Source: Pseudomonadota bacterium (GTDB lineage Bacteria > Pseudomonadota > Alphaproteobacteria > Rhizobiales > Xanthobacteraceae). From it: DNA of 19,833 nt. A program made the position numbers and the translations under genes. Position 1 is the first letter of the stretch. Every line of letters starts with the position of its first letter. The stretch spans positions 1-19,833 of the forward strand of contig JAFAFP010000094.1 in assembly GCA_023423415.1 (NCBI GenBank), in the 5' to 3' direction. Shown in pieces: positions 1 through 7,406 of this stretch. The notes below the pieces were generated by a model. That model worked only from the letters and a program-made list of their open reading frames with translations, ran no database searches and was not told the origin of the DNA.

Positions 1-1
1 A

Positions 2-1009
2 TATGTGTATAAGAGACTGATCGTAAGCGACGGCGAATACGGGAAATCAATCTCCTGGTCGCGCTATGTGCTGGAGCGGATCGACGGCTTCGAACGCAGA
101 TCCTCGAGCGAAGCCGGTATGCCGCAGGCGATTGTCGGCAAGGATCGACGCGATTTCGCAGACTTTTACAAAGAATATGACCCGACGCAGAAATTTTCCG
201 GCATGACCGGATGGGTTGTGACGCGCCCGCTGAAATATATAGGTTACGACGCGGTTGGGCGCGACATCCAACGGCTCAAGGACGCGGCAAAGGCCGCAGG
301 CGTCGTTGGCGCATTCCTGCCCGCTGTCGCTCCCTCGAGCGTCGCACCAGAACGCAAGGACGATGTGCACAAATCCGATGAGGAGTACCTTCAGGCGCTG
401 GCCGATGCGCTCCATGAAGAATATCGCGCCATCATCGAATCTGGCCTGATGCTGCAAGTCGACGACGCTTACCTTGCCTCGATGTACGACATCATCGTGC
501 CGCCCGGGAGCGACACGGACTATTTGCGCTGGGCGGAGATTCGCGTCGACGTTCTGAACCACGCGCTTCGCGGACTGCCGGAGGATCGCATTCGCTATCA
601 CGTCTGTTGGGGAAGCTGGAATGGCCCGCACACAACCGATGTTCCGCTGCGGACCATTATCGGCCTGATCTTAAAGACGCGCGCCGGAAGCTACTCTCTG
701 GAAATGGCCAACCCGCGTCACGAGCATGAATGGCGTGTATTCGAGAGTGTGAAGCTACCGGCTCAGAAGGTGCTTCTGCCGGGTGTGATTAGCCACGCAA
801 CCAATGTTGTCGAGCATCCGGAGCTCGTTGCCGAACGCATTGTGCGGCTGGCCAAGCTGGTCGGCCGCGAGAATGTTGTTGCTTCCACCGATTGCGGCTT
901 TGCCCAGGCCTCGTTCACCCAGCGCGTTCATCCCTCGATCATGTGGGCGAAGCTGAGGGCGCTGTCAGAAGGCGCTGCGATCGCGACCAAGGAACTCTGG
1001 GGACGGTGA
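2..1009 (+). CDS. MetE C-terminal-domain-like methyltransferase (cobalamin-independent methionine synthase II family), 5' partial
   Basis: This is a zinc-dependent thiol methyl- or alkyltransferase of the MetE C-terminal/UROD-like TIM-barrel family. The zinc site is visible: H199 and C201 in YHVCWGSWNGPH, E233 in SLEMANPRH, and C297 in STDCGFAQ, numbered from the GTG at base 5. The frame is open to the window edge, and the protein enters at a DGE motif that normally lies about 50-60 residues into stand-alone members of roughly 370 residues, so the true start is off the left side. The GTG at base 5 is not a credible start. It converges on the dctM-like gene. Stand-alone members do not all make methionine: related proteins act in epoxyalkane-coenzyme M transfer and other alkyl-thiol reactions. 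The substrate here is unknown. The family call is secure; a link to the neighbouring oxidase cluster is only positional. Confidence 0.88.
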   Translation, partial: YVYKRLIVSDGEYGKSISWSRYVLERIDGFERRSSSEAGMPQAIVGKDRRDFADFYKEYDPTQKFSGMTGWVVTRPLKYIGYDAVGRDIQRLKDAAKAAGVVGAFLPAVAPSSVAPERKDDVHKSDEEYLQALADALHEEYRAIIESGLMLQVDDAYLASMYDIIVPPGSDTDYLRWAEIRVDVLNHALRGLPEDRIRYHVCWGSWNGPHTTDVPLRTIIGLILKTRAGSYSLEMANPRHEHEWRVFESVKLPAQKVLLPGVISHATNVVEHPELVAERIVRLAKLVGRENVVASTDCGFAQASFTQRVHPSIMWAKLRALSEGAAIATKELWGR

Positions 1010-1044
1010 TCAGGCCGACCGTCGTCGTGGAGCAGAAAGATCCC

Positions 1045-1066
1045 TCCCGTAACACGCGTTACGGGA
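1045..1066. terminator. Bidirectional terminator-like hairpin between convergent genes
   Basis: A perfect 9-bp stem, TCCCGTAAC/GTTACGGGA, closes a 4-base loop between the metE-like stop and the dctM-like stop. A short TCTTTCT stretch follows on the minus strand, but there is no clean U-run on either side. The convergent position favours a terminator. Confidence 0.5.
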
Positions 1067-1078
1067 AGAGATGGGAGA

Positions 1079-2377
1079 TCACCGCATGAGGCTTGGCAAC
1101 CAAAGCGACAGTGCGGGAAACGCGAGCAATATGCCGAGCCGGACGATATCGGCGACAACGAACGGCAGCACGCCCCGGAACAAGGTCGTGGTCGGGATCT
1201 GCGGCAGCAATGCATTGAGCACGAAGAGATTCATGCCGACGGGCGGACTGATCAGTCCGATTTCGACCACCACAACGATCAGAACGCCGAACCAGATCGG
1301 ATCGAAGCCCAAATGCACGACGAGCGGGAAGAACACCGGCACCGTCAGAAGAATCATGGATAATTCTTCCATCGCCGTACCGAGAATGACGTAAATGGCG
1401 CAGATCGCCACAACCACCATGATCGGCGACAGGTTGAGCGTGGTCACCAACGTTTTCAGATCATTCGGCATCGTCGTGTAGTTGACGAATTCGGCGAACA
1501 TCAACGCGCCGGTGAGGATCACGAACAGCATGGCTGTGGTGCGGCCGGATTCGACGAGCGCGTCGAGCAGCGTGCGCCATGTCAACGCCCGCCGCGCAAG
1601 AGCGAAACATAGGGCTCCGAACGCACCGACGCCTGCTCCCTCCGTCGCCGTGAACACGCCGCCATAAATGCCGCCCATGACAACGATAAAGAGTAGCGCA
1701 ACAGCCCACACCCCCTCGATCGCGCGAAGCCTTTCACGCCATGAGGATTTTTCGCCGGGCGGGCCGGCCTTGGGGTCTCTGATGACGGTCCATTGAACCG
1801 CGAGGCAAAGCAGGACGGTTGCGAGAATGCCGGGAAGGATGCCCGCCGCGAACATCTTGCCGATATTGGTTTCGGTCATCACGCCGTAGATCACCATCAG
1901 CGTTGACGGCGGGATGAGGATGCCAAGCGTTCCGCCGGCCGCGATCGCGCCGGTGGACAGACGATCCGAATAGCCAAGGTCCTTCATCGACGGATAGGCC
2001 ACCTTGGCCATGGTTGCCGCGGTCGCAATCGACGAGCCGCAGATGGCGCCGAAACCGGCGCATGCGACCACCGTCGCCATGGCAAGCCCACCGCGCAGAT
2101 GACCGACGAAGGCGTAGGCAGCGCGGAACAGCTCTTGCGACATGCCGGCCCGCGTGACGAGGTTACCCATCAGGATGAAAAGCGGGATCACGGACAGGGT
2201 GTAGTTGCGCCCGGTTTCATAGACCTTGGTCTCGACCATCGCCATGGCCGGCGCAAAATTCCAGTCGCGGAGATACGCGACGCCGAGAAAGCCAACGACA
2301 CCCATCGCGATGGCGATCGGAATGCGAAACAGCGCCAGCACCATCATCAGGCCGAGGCCGATCAGGGACTCGGTCAT
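1079..2377 (-). CDS. dctM: TRAP transporter large permease (DctM family)
   Basis: This is the large membrane subunit of a tripartite ATP-independent periplasmic transporter, which couples uptake of an organic acid to an ion gradient in the inner membrane. It has 432 residues and about a dozen hydrophobic segments, normal for DctM, with family stretches such as SVIPLFILMGNL, a G-rich segment around CGSSIATAATMAKV, and GGTLGILIPPSTLMVIYG. The start is the ATG at 2377, which overlaps the dctQ stop in an ATGA arrangement and is preceded by AAGGCGA. A longer open frame upstream is just dctQ read in another frame. The symbol is family-level and the substrate is not readable. It is the last gene of the leftward cluster. 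Confidence 0.95.
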   Translation of the reverse strand: MTESLIGLGLMMVLALFRIPIAIAMGVVGFLGVAYLRDWNFAPAMAMVETKVYETGRNYTLSVIPLFILMGNLVTRAGMSQELFRAAYAFVGHLRGGLAMATVVACAGFGAICGSSIATAATMAKVAYPSMKDLGYSDRLSTGAIAAGGTLGILIPPSTLMVIYGVMTETNIGKMFAAGILPGILATVLLCLAVQWTVIRDPKAGPPGEKSSWRERLRAIEGVWAVALLFIVVMGGIYGGVFTATEGAGVGAFGALCFALARRALTWRTLLDALVESGRTTAMLFVILTGALMFAEFVNYTTMPNDLKTLVTTLNLSPIMVVVAICAIYVILGTAMEELSMILLTVPVFFPLVVHLGFDPIWFGVLIVVVVEIGLISPPVGMNLFVLNALLPQIPTTTLFRGVLPFVVADIVRLGILLAFPALSLWLPSLMR

Positions 2378-2895
2378 GTCGGGCTCGCCTTGTCGGGATC
2401 GAAGGTTTTTGCTTTTTCGGCCGCGGGAAGCACCGCCTTGACGAGATGAACGATGGCCGTCACCAGCACCATCAGCGCCATAAAGTACACGAACGGGCCG
2501 ACCGGGATGCGCAACACATCGGTCGTATCGCCATAGCCGGCAATCTTTCCGGCTTTGATGAAGACGCGCCAGGACAGACCCAGGATGATCAGTCCGCACA
2601 CGAGATCAACCAGCCGGCGCAACAGGCGGCGGCCTCGTTCGCCGAGCGCCGCATCGATGAAATCCATCGTCACATGCTCATCGGCGCGTGAGACCAGCGG
2701 CAGGCCCGCGAATATCAGCGTCAGCAACAAGAGTTCGGTGATTTCGAAGCCGCCGCGCAGCGGCCAGTTGAAAATATAACGGCCAATCACATCGACCGTC
2801 GTGACCGCCATCAGACCGAAGATCAGAATGGCGGCAGCAGCGCCCAGCGCACGATCGAGCCAGACGCCACTGCCTTCAGGGGTTCTCAATGCCAC
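2374..2895 (-). CDS. dctQ: TRAP transporter small permease (DctQ family)
   Basis: This 173-residue inner-membrane protein has four predicted hydrophobic segments, starting near residues 13-33, 52-66, 90-108 and 130-152. It has the typical DctQ stretch VDVIGRYIFNWPLRGGFEITE, with the conserved acidic residues after the second helix. DctQ pairs with DctM. The chosen start is GTG at 2895, the first possible start after an in-frame stop that is itself the dctP stop. No convincing Shine-Dalgarno is seen, so translation probably depends on coupling to dctP, 12 bases upstream. Its end overlaps the dctM start by 4 bases. The order P-Q-M is the standard TRAP operon order. Confidence 0.93.
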   Translation of the reverse strand: MALRTPEGSGVWLDRALGAAAAILIFGLMAVTTVDVIGRYIFNWPLRGGFEITELLLLTLIFAGLPLVSRADEHVTMDFIDAALGERGRRLLRRLVDLVCGLIILGLSWRVFIKAGKIAGYGDTTDVLRIPVGPFVYFMALMVLVTAIVHLVKAVLPAAEKAKTFDPDKASPT

Positions 2896-2907
2896 AGTGC
2901 GGAGCCA

Positions 2908-3951
2908 CTATTGCCCGGCAGAAACGCGCTTCAACTCCTCGTGGAATTCAGCGAAAACCTTGTCGCCATCAACGCCCTTGGCCGTGGCAGCCGCCTTCCA
3001 CTTGTCGATGATGGCCTTTGACCGCTCCTGTACGCCCTTCACCAGTTCAGGCGAGGCATCTTGGATCTCGATATTGGCCTGCTTCATGACTTCGAGCGCG
3101 GCGCGGTCGGTGGTGTCCCAGGCCTTGCCCGCGAGCCTCGCCAGCGCCTCGCCCGACACCGACGTGATCGCATCCTGATCCGCCTTGCTCAGCTTGTTCC
3201 ACCGATCCTCGTTCATGAAAAATCCGAAGGCGGACCCATAGAACCCGCCCGGAAAGAGCGTCGCGTACTTCACCACCGGAGCGAGCTTGAACGAGATGAT
3301 CGATTCCAGCGGGAAGAATGTGCCGTCGGCCACGCCGGAACTCAGCAGTTCGTAGGACTCAGGCGCTGGCTTGACGAACGGAGAAGCCCCGAGTGCGCGG
3401 GCCATTTCTTCCGAAATGCCGCCGCCGGACCGGATTTTCAAGCCGGACAGATCCTCGACCTTGTTGATAGGCCGCTTGATGTTGAACATCTGGCCTGGCC
3501 CATGCGTGAACACGCCGAGCAGCTTGACGCCCTTGTATTCGCCGACCTGCTGGAAATATTTCCAGTGAATGCGGGAAAAGGCGACGGAATTGATCTCCGC
3601 GGTGGCGCCGCCACCCGGAAGTTCGGGCAGCAACGGCAGGACGTGCCGTGCGGGCGTATAGCTCGCCGTAACGAAAGAAACGTCGACAAGCCCGTCCCTA
3701 ACGGCGTCAAAAGTTCCCGGTGCGGCTGAAGGATGTTTGGCCAGCATCTGGAATTTAACCCGGCCGTTGGTGGCCTTCTCGACGTTTTGCGCCCAGACGG
3801 TCAGGACGTCCTTTGTCAGCAGATGCTGCGGCGACACCCAGCTCGACATTGTCAATGTGGTCTGGGAATGGGCCGCCGACGACCAGCCCACAAATGTTGT
3901 CAAAGCAAATACGGCGCTGCCGTAAACGGCAGCGGTGGCAAAGCGAGCCAT
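2908..3951 (-). CDS. dctP: TRAP transporter substrate-binding protein (DctP family)
   Basis: This is the periplasmic receptor of the TRAP system, 347 residues, with a Sec signal peptide over about residues 1-29 (cleavage near AAHS/QTT). The ligand-proximal DctP motif is present as DLSGLKIRSGGGISEEMARALGASPF, read in pieces; the Arg of LKIR usually clamps a substrate carboxylate, so an organic acid ligand is expected. The start is supported by a strong GGGGAGGA seven bases before ATG. The gene sits 151 bp downstream of the oxoamine synthase and is followed by dctQ and dctM. A keto or hydroxy acid made by the upstream periplasmic oxidase would be a fitting ligand, but that is inference. Confidence 0.94.
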   Translation of the reverse strand: MARFATAAVYGSAVFALTTFVGWSSAAHSQTTLTMSSWVSPQHLLTKDVLTVWAQNVEKATNGRVKFQMLAKHPSAAPGTFDAVRDGLVDVSFVTASYTPARHVLPLLPELPGGGATAEINSVAFSRIHWKYFQQVGEYKGVKLLGVFTHGPGQMFNIKRPINKVEDLSGLKIRSGGGISEEMARALGASPFVKPAPESYELLSSGVADGTFFPLESIISFKLAPVVKYATLFPGGFYGSAFGFFMNEDRWNKLSKADQDAITSVSGEALARLAGKAWDTTDRAALEVMKQANIEIQDASPELVKGVQERSKAIIDKWKAAATAKGVDGDKVFAEFHEELKRVSAGQ

Positions 3952-4102
3952 GTTAAATCCTCCCCTACTTCTTTTTATGAGGGGATCGGGCCATCAAGCT
4001 CACCTGCCGTCAAGTGAATTTTGTATGCCGAAGGCCGCTAACGCTCTTGGGATCAGGTTGCCCTTTTGTTGCATGAGCGGCTCAGCTTTGAAATCCGCGA
4101 CT

Positions 4103-5257
4103 TCAGGCCTGACCGCCGATCAGACCCATGCGCCGCGCAACAGCGCCGATCGCAGCGACCGCTTCATCAATGTCGGCCAGCGAGTGCGCAGCCGAAGGCT
4201 GTGCCCGAAGTCTCGCTTCGCCGCGAGGAACGATCGGAAAGCAGATTGCACCGATATAGACGCCCTCTTGCAAGAGTTCTCGGCCGAATTCGCGCGCCTT
4301 CTCTTCATCTCCAACCAGAATTGGAGTGATTGGATGATCGTGACCGAGAATACGCAGACCCAGCGCCTTGAGCCCTGCCCGGAGCCGCGCCGTATTCTCC
4401 GAAAGCCGCATGATCGGCGCATCGTCCCGCATGACCGCCTCGATCGCGGCCAACGCTCCTCCCGCAGAGGCAGGCGTGATCGCGGTGGTAAACATGTAGA
4501 AGCGACCTTCGTCGTGAATTTTGCGGATGAGATCCAGTCGTCCCGCCACGTATCCGCCGGCGAAACCGCCAAACGCCTTGGATAGCGTTCCGGTGTAGAG
4601 ATCGATCTCACCGACACAGCCTTGCGCAGCCGCCGTGCCGCGGCCACCAGGGCCAATAACGCCTGCCGCGTGGCTTTCATCGACAACCAGGATAGCGCCG
4701 TGACGTTTGCAGAGTGCGATCATACTCGGCAGGTCCGCCTCATCGCCTTCCATGCTGAAGACGCCATCGGTGATCACGAGTTTCGTGCCGTCATGCGGTT
4801 CCGAAAGCAACGTCTCCAAATGACGAAGATCGCGATTGTTGTAGATTTTCGTTTCAGCCGCACTCAGTCGGCAGCCGTCAATAATGCTGGCATGGTTCAG
4901 CCGGTCGCTATAGATGCGATCGCCTTTACCAACCAGGGTGCATGCGACAGCCACGTTGGCCGATGTGCAGGAATTGAAGAGGAGCGCCGCGTCGGTGCTG
5001 TGGAAGAGCGCGAGGCGGTCGCACAATGTCTCATGCAGAGGGGTCGTCGCTAGCGGCGGATTGAGCGTTGACCCGTTGCCGTATTGGCGGGCGGCGGCGC
5101 ATGAACTCTCAATCACATCCAAATCGCCGGCAAACCCGAGATAGTTGTTGGCGGTCAGCATGATGATGGAGCGGCCATCGAGCTCGGTGCGCGCCCCCAC
5201 TCGTCCACCAATGACGGGCTTCATCGCTCGTGGTTGAGAGCTGTCTTGCGGTGTCAC
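4103..5257 (-). CDS. PLP-dependent alpha-oxoamine synthase, closest in look to glycine C-acetyltransferase (KBL)
   Basis: This is a 384-residue fold-type I aminotransferase-like enzyme of the alpha-oxoamine synthase family (KBL, BioF, ALAS, SPT), which condenses or cleaves amino acid plus acyl-CoA. Visible are NNYLG (37-41), DRLNHASIIDG (118-128), DGVFSMEGD (164-172), D193 and H196 in VVDESHAAG, the Schiff-base K227 in GTLSKAFGG, and GEARLRAQPSAAH (346-358), whose RxQxSAAH form resembles KBL rather than BioF. The substrate loop near 61-75 (STLNPPLATTPLHE) differs from the usual SVRFICGTQ of KBL, so the exact substrates are uncertain. The start is GTG at 5257 with AGAGGT eight bases before it; an ATG 11 codons later is the alternative. 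It lies between the ridA-like gene and dctP, on the same strand. Confidence 0.88.
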   Translation of the reverse strand: MTPQDSSQPRAMKPVIGGRVGARTELDGRSIIMLTANNYLGFAGDLDVIESSCAAARQYGNGSTLNPPLATTPLHETLCDRLALFHSTDAALLFNSCTSANVAVACTLVGKGDRIYSDRLNHASIIDGCRLSAAETKIYNNRDLRHLETLLSEPHDGTKLVITDGVFSMEGDEADLPSMIALCKRHGAILVVDESHAAGVIGPGGRGTAAAQGCVGEIDLYTGTLSKAFGGFAGGYVAGRLDLIRKIHDEGRFYMFTTAITPASAGGALAAIEAVMRDDAPIMRLSENTARLRAGLKALGLRILGHDHPITPILVGDEEKAREFGRELLQEGVYIGAICFPIVPRGEARLRAQPSAAHSLADIDEAVAAIGAVARRMGLIGGQA

Positions 5258-5629
5258 AATAGCGACCTCTTTGTTGCGATGCGTTGGCGCTCGATAGCGC
5301 AGCCATCATTACGGCGGTCAGCAGGCTCGAACCGCCTGCATAGCACGCAATCCATGCGAATCAGTCTCCGATAGCAACTGCGAAGGATCAGGAAGGGGAT
5401 TTAACGTCAAAGGCCAGCCGCCCCGGGCATCGTCGCCCATCCTGCAGCAGCTTCTCAAGATCAAGAAAACGACAATCACGGAATTTCGATCCCCGAGCCC
5501 TCCATTTCCGCTTCTGCAGATTGAGAGCGATTCAGGTGGCGTGTTTCGGGGGACGCGAGCACAATGAGCCGAGCGGGCTCGCACCGGGGATTTCCCCGCG
5601 TGCTGAGCACCGCCCGGTCGCAACAAACC
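5258..5629. other. Intergenic region between ridA-like and KBL-like genes
   Basis: No convincing gene is seen in these 372 bases; the short open frames have poor composition and no recognisable motif. The half next to the ridA-like stop is dense in hairpins (annotated separately). Near the KBL-like gene lies a stem GCAGGC/GCCTGC at 5321-5339. A promoter for the KBL-like gene could lie here, but I cannot point to clear -35/-10 boxes. Confidence 0.5.
5566..5610. repeat. Cluster of three small inverted repeats downstream of the ridA-like gene
   Basis: Three stems follow one another: GAGCC/GGCTC (5566-5580), GCACCGGGG/CCCCGcGTGC with an ATTT loop (5581-5603), and GTGCT/AGCAC (5600-5610). The last overlaps the second, so the two are mutually exclusive. 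They lie just past the ridA-like stop on the minus strand and may end or stabilise that transcript. There is no U-run. Confidence 0.45.
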
Positions 5630-6121
5630 TTATTTCTTTGCGCGCTTCTTTTTTGCCGGCGCGTAGAAGGTGGCATCCACCTCAGCGATATCGTCCTGAT
5701 CCAGCTTGCGGACTTCCAGCACGGTGCGCGGCGGATACGGGCCTTTGCCCCACAGCTCTTCCTGGACCTTGTTCACGACAGGACGCAACCGCACGACGTC
5801 AGACACATAGATTGTGAGGCGTACCGCATCCTGCAGGGTCGCACCTTCAGCCTCGGCAACCTGCTTCATGTTGATGAACATCTGCCGGATACGCGCTTCG
5901 TCACCTTCAACGAGCTTGTTGGTCGCAGGATCGATCCCGCGCATGCCGCCGACGAAGATGAAATTTCCGGCGCGTGCTCCCACACTCCATGAACCGCTTG
6001 GCTTCACGCCGCCTTCAACCGGCGCAATGATCTTCACGCCCTTGGCGTGAACTATTCCCATGGTCGAAACAAGAAAGGCGCAACCCAGTGCACCGGCAGC
6101 AATACGCAAAGAAACAAACAT
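5630..6121 (-). CDS. RidA/YjgF family imine deaminase with Sec signal peptide (predicted periplasmic)
   Basis: RidA proteins hydrolyse reactive enamine/imine intermediates to keto acids and ammonia. This 163-residue protein starts at ATG 6121, with GAGG five bases upstream. Residues 1-26 form a clear signal peptide (hydrophobic core, VHA cleavage site), which cytoplasmic RidA lacks. The RidA core follows: FVGGMRGIDPATNKLV, a helix near 75-92, and the active-site pair R132 in PPRTVLEV and E147 in IAEVDATF. These align with Arg105 and Glu120 of E. coli RidA, so an active deaminase is expected. The tail is lysine-rich. It lies 190 bp downstream of the LodB-like gene on the same strand. The likely job is to hydrolyse imines released in the periplasm by the LodA-like oxidase. 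The open frame extends further upstream, but that part lacks a start site and overlaps the LodB-like gene. Confidence 0.9.
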   Translation of the reverse strand: MFVSLRIAAGALGCAFLVSTMGIVHAKGVKIIAPVEGGVKPSGSWSVGARAGNFIFVGGMRGIDPATNKLVEGDEARIRQMFINMKQVAEAEGATLQDAVRLTIYVSDVVRLRPVVNKVQEELWGKGPYPPRTVLEVRKLDQDDIAEVDATFYAPAKKKRAKK

Positions 6122-6208
6122 GATGACCTCAGTTGATGAGACGACACCATGTCTTACCTGCGCTCCGGTAAACTCAAAGTTGCGATCGAGGTAACCGTGA
6201 CACATTGC

Positions 6209-6222
6209 GTCAGACGTCTGAC
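6209..6222. promoter_or_regulatory. Perfect 14-bp palindrome, candidate operator upstream of ridA-like gene
   Basis: GTCAGACGTCTGAC reads the same on both strands. It lies in the short gap between the LodB-like and RidA-like genes, about 90 bp before the ridA start. This size and position suit a dimeric repressor (GntR/FadR-like sites have GTC...GAC halves), but no regulator gene is in the window. The function is inferred. Confidence 0.45.
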
Positions 6223-6311
6223 AATCGATGAATGAGGACGATGTCGCGTGAAATGTTGGACCGTTCAGTGAGACTGCGATGCATCGCTGCTTCACGACCC
6301 GCAACCGATGA

Positions 6312-7400
6312 TCAGTTCGTCTCGTCCGATGCGCCGTTACGCCTTTGCCAGAACGGCGCATCAATGAAGCGACGCTCCGATGCGTACATCGCTCTTTGTG
6401 TAACGAGGTGGGATGCAATCCCCTCCAGGAACTGATGTTCGTAGTGACGGGATGCGGTATCGTCGTCGGCAAGGAGACCTGCAACGCTGTCTGCAGCCTG
6501 CATGCCGCTCCAGAGGGCCGTAGCGAGACCGTTCGCCCCCAGCGGATCGAGCGCACTCGCGGCATCGCCAGCCCGGACGATACGATGGTCGATCAGCCTG
6601 GACATCGTTGCTGTACTGGCCGGCGCGAATTGCAATTGATCTGTCGTTGACACATCGATGCCAAGGCTCGTCAGCCGCGCTGAAACGGCGCGCGTCTGCG
6701 AAGCCATATCGGCCCACAAATTCATGTCTTTGCGCAATCCCGCCGGCAGCAGGTCGGAGTCTGTGAAGAACCCCAGCAGGACCCTGTTGGCGGGCATCAC
6801 CGACATGTACCACCATCCCGACTCCACGGCTTCGACCAGTGTCGCGGGCACAGCCTCAACATCGTCATCGAGACGATAGATGCCGTAGCAAGCCACGAGT
6901 TTGTCGAGACGACGAAGTGGCGCTTCGGATCCTGATGTGATGGATGAACGGCCAGTGCAGTCTACGACGAACTCCGCTTCGATCGTGGAGCCGTCCGCAA
7001 GATCGATAACGACACGGTCGGGCGATCTCGATAGCTGTCGCGCTTCGATGCAGACCCGCTCCACGCCGTCAGCGCCCAGGGATGCGGCCATTCGTTCTTC
7101 GAGGAGCCGCCGATCGATGTGCCAGCCTGACGTTCCCTCCTGCTGAAACGTATCGTGGCGCAGCGCAGCGTTGCCCCAAACCGAATAACGCCCCTGACAC
7201 GCAACCGCCGTCTCCGCGTCAAGCAAACCGAACCAGCCGAGCTTCTCCAGATAAGGCGTTGCGCGAAACGAAAGTGTTTCCCCGCGATTGGCGACATCGC
7301 GTCCTGGCGCAACAAGGCACGGACGATATCCCCGTCGCGACAGAGCACGGGCGCAGGCCATGCCAGCCATGCCCGCGCCCAGAATCACGACCTGACGCAT
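6312..7400 (-). CDS. LodB-like FAD-dependent oxidoreductase, predicted CTQ maturation factor
   Basis: This 362-residue flavoprotein is of the tryptophan-halogenase-like/LodB group. The FAD-binding Rossmann start is VVILGAGMAGMACA (GxGxxG at 8-13). An internal VVDCTGRSS and the distal FAD motif GDAASALDPLGANGLATALWSG, read in pieces, complete the fold. The halogenase WxWxIP motif is not intact (the matching region reads GWWYMSVMP), which argues against a halogenase. LodB and GoxB are required to form the cysteine tryptophylquinone of their partner oxidases; the partner here ends six bases upstream, which strongly supports the pairing. No signal peptide is present, so it should act in the cytoplasm before the oxidase is exported. 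No good ribosome site precedes ATG 7400, which suggests coupled translation. Confidence 0.88.
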   Translation of the reverse strand: MRQVVILGAGMAGMACARALSRRGYRPCLVAPGRDVANRGETLSFRATPYLEKLGWFGLLDAETAVACQGRYSVWGNAALRHDTFQQEGTSGWHIDRRLLEERMAASLGADGVERVCIEARQLSRSPDRVVIDLADGSTIEAEFVVDCTGRSSITSGSEAPLRRLDKLVACYGIYRLDDDVEAVPATLVEAVESGWWYMSVMPANRVLLGFFTDSDLLPAGLRKDMNLWADMASQTRAVSARLTSLGIDVSTTDQLQFAPASTATMSRLIDHRIVRAGDAASALDPLGANGLATALWSGMQAADSVAGLLADDDTASRHYEHQFLEGIASHLVTQRAMYASERRFIDAPFWQRRNGASDETN

Positions 7401-7406
7401 TCGCGA

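Noticed and set aside
5318..5626. 102-codon minus-strand frame in the gap between ridA-like and KBL-like genes
   Set aside because: It overlaps a cluster of hairpins, has no start-site support and shows no domain.
6312..7400. Reading the flavoprotein as a tryptophan halogenase
   Set aside because: The WxWxIP halogenase motif is not intact and the gene directly follows a LodA-like gene, so a LodB-like role fits better.
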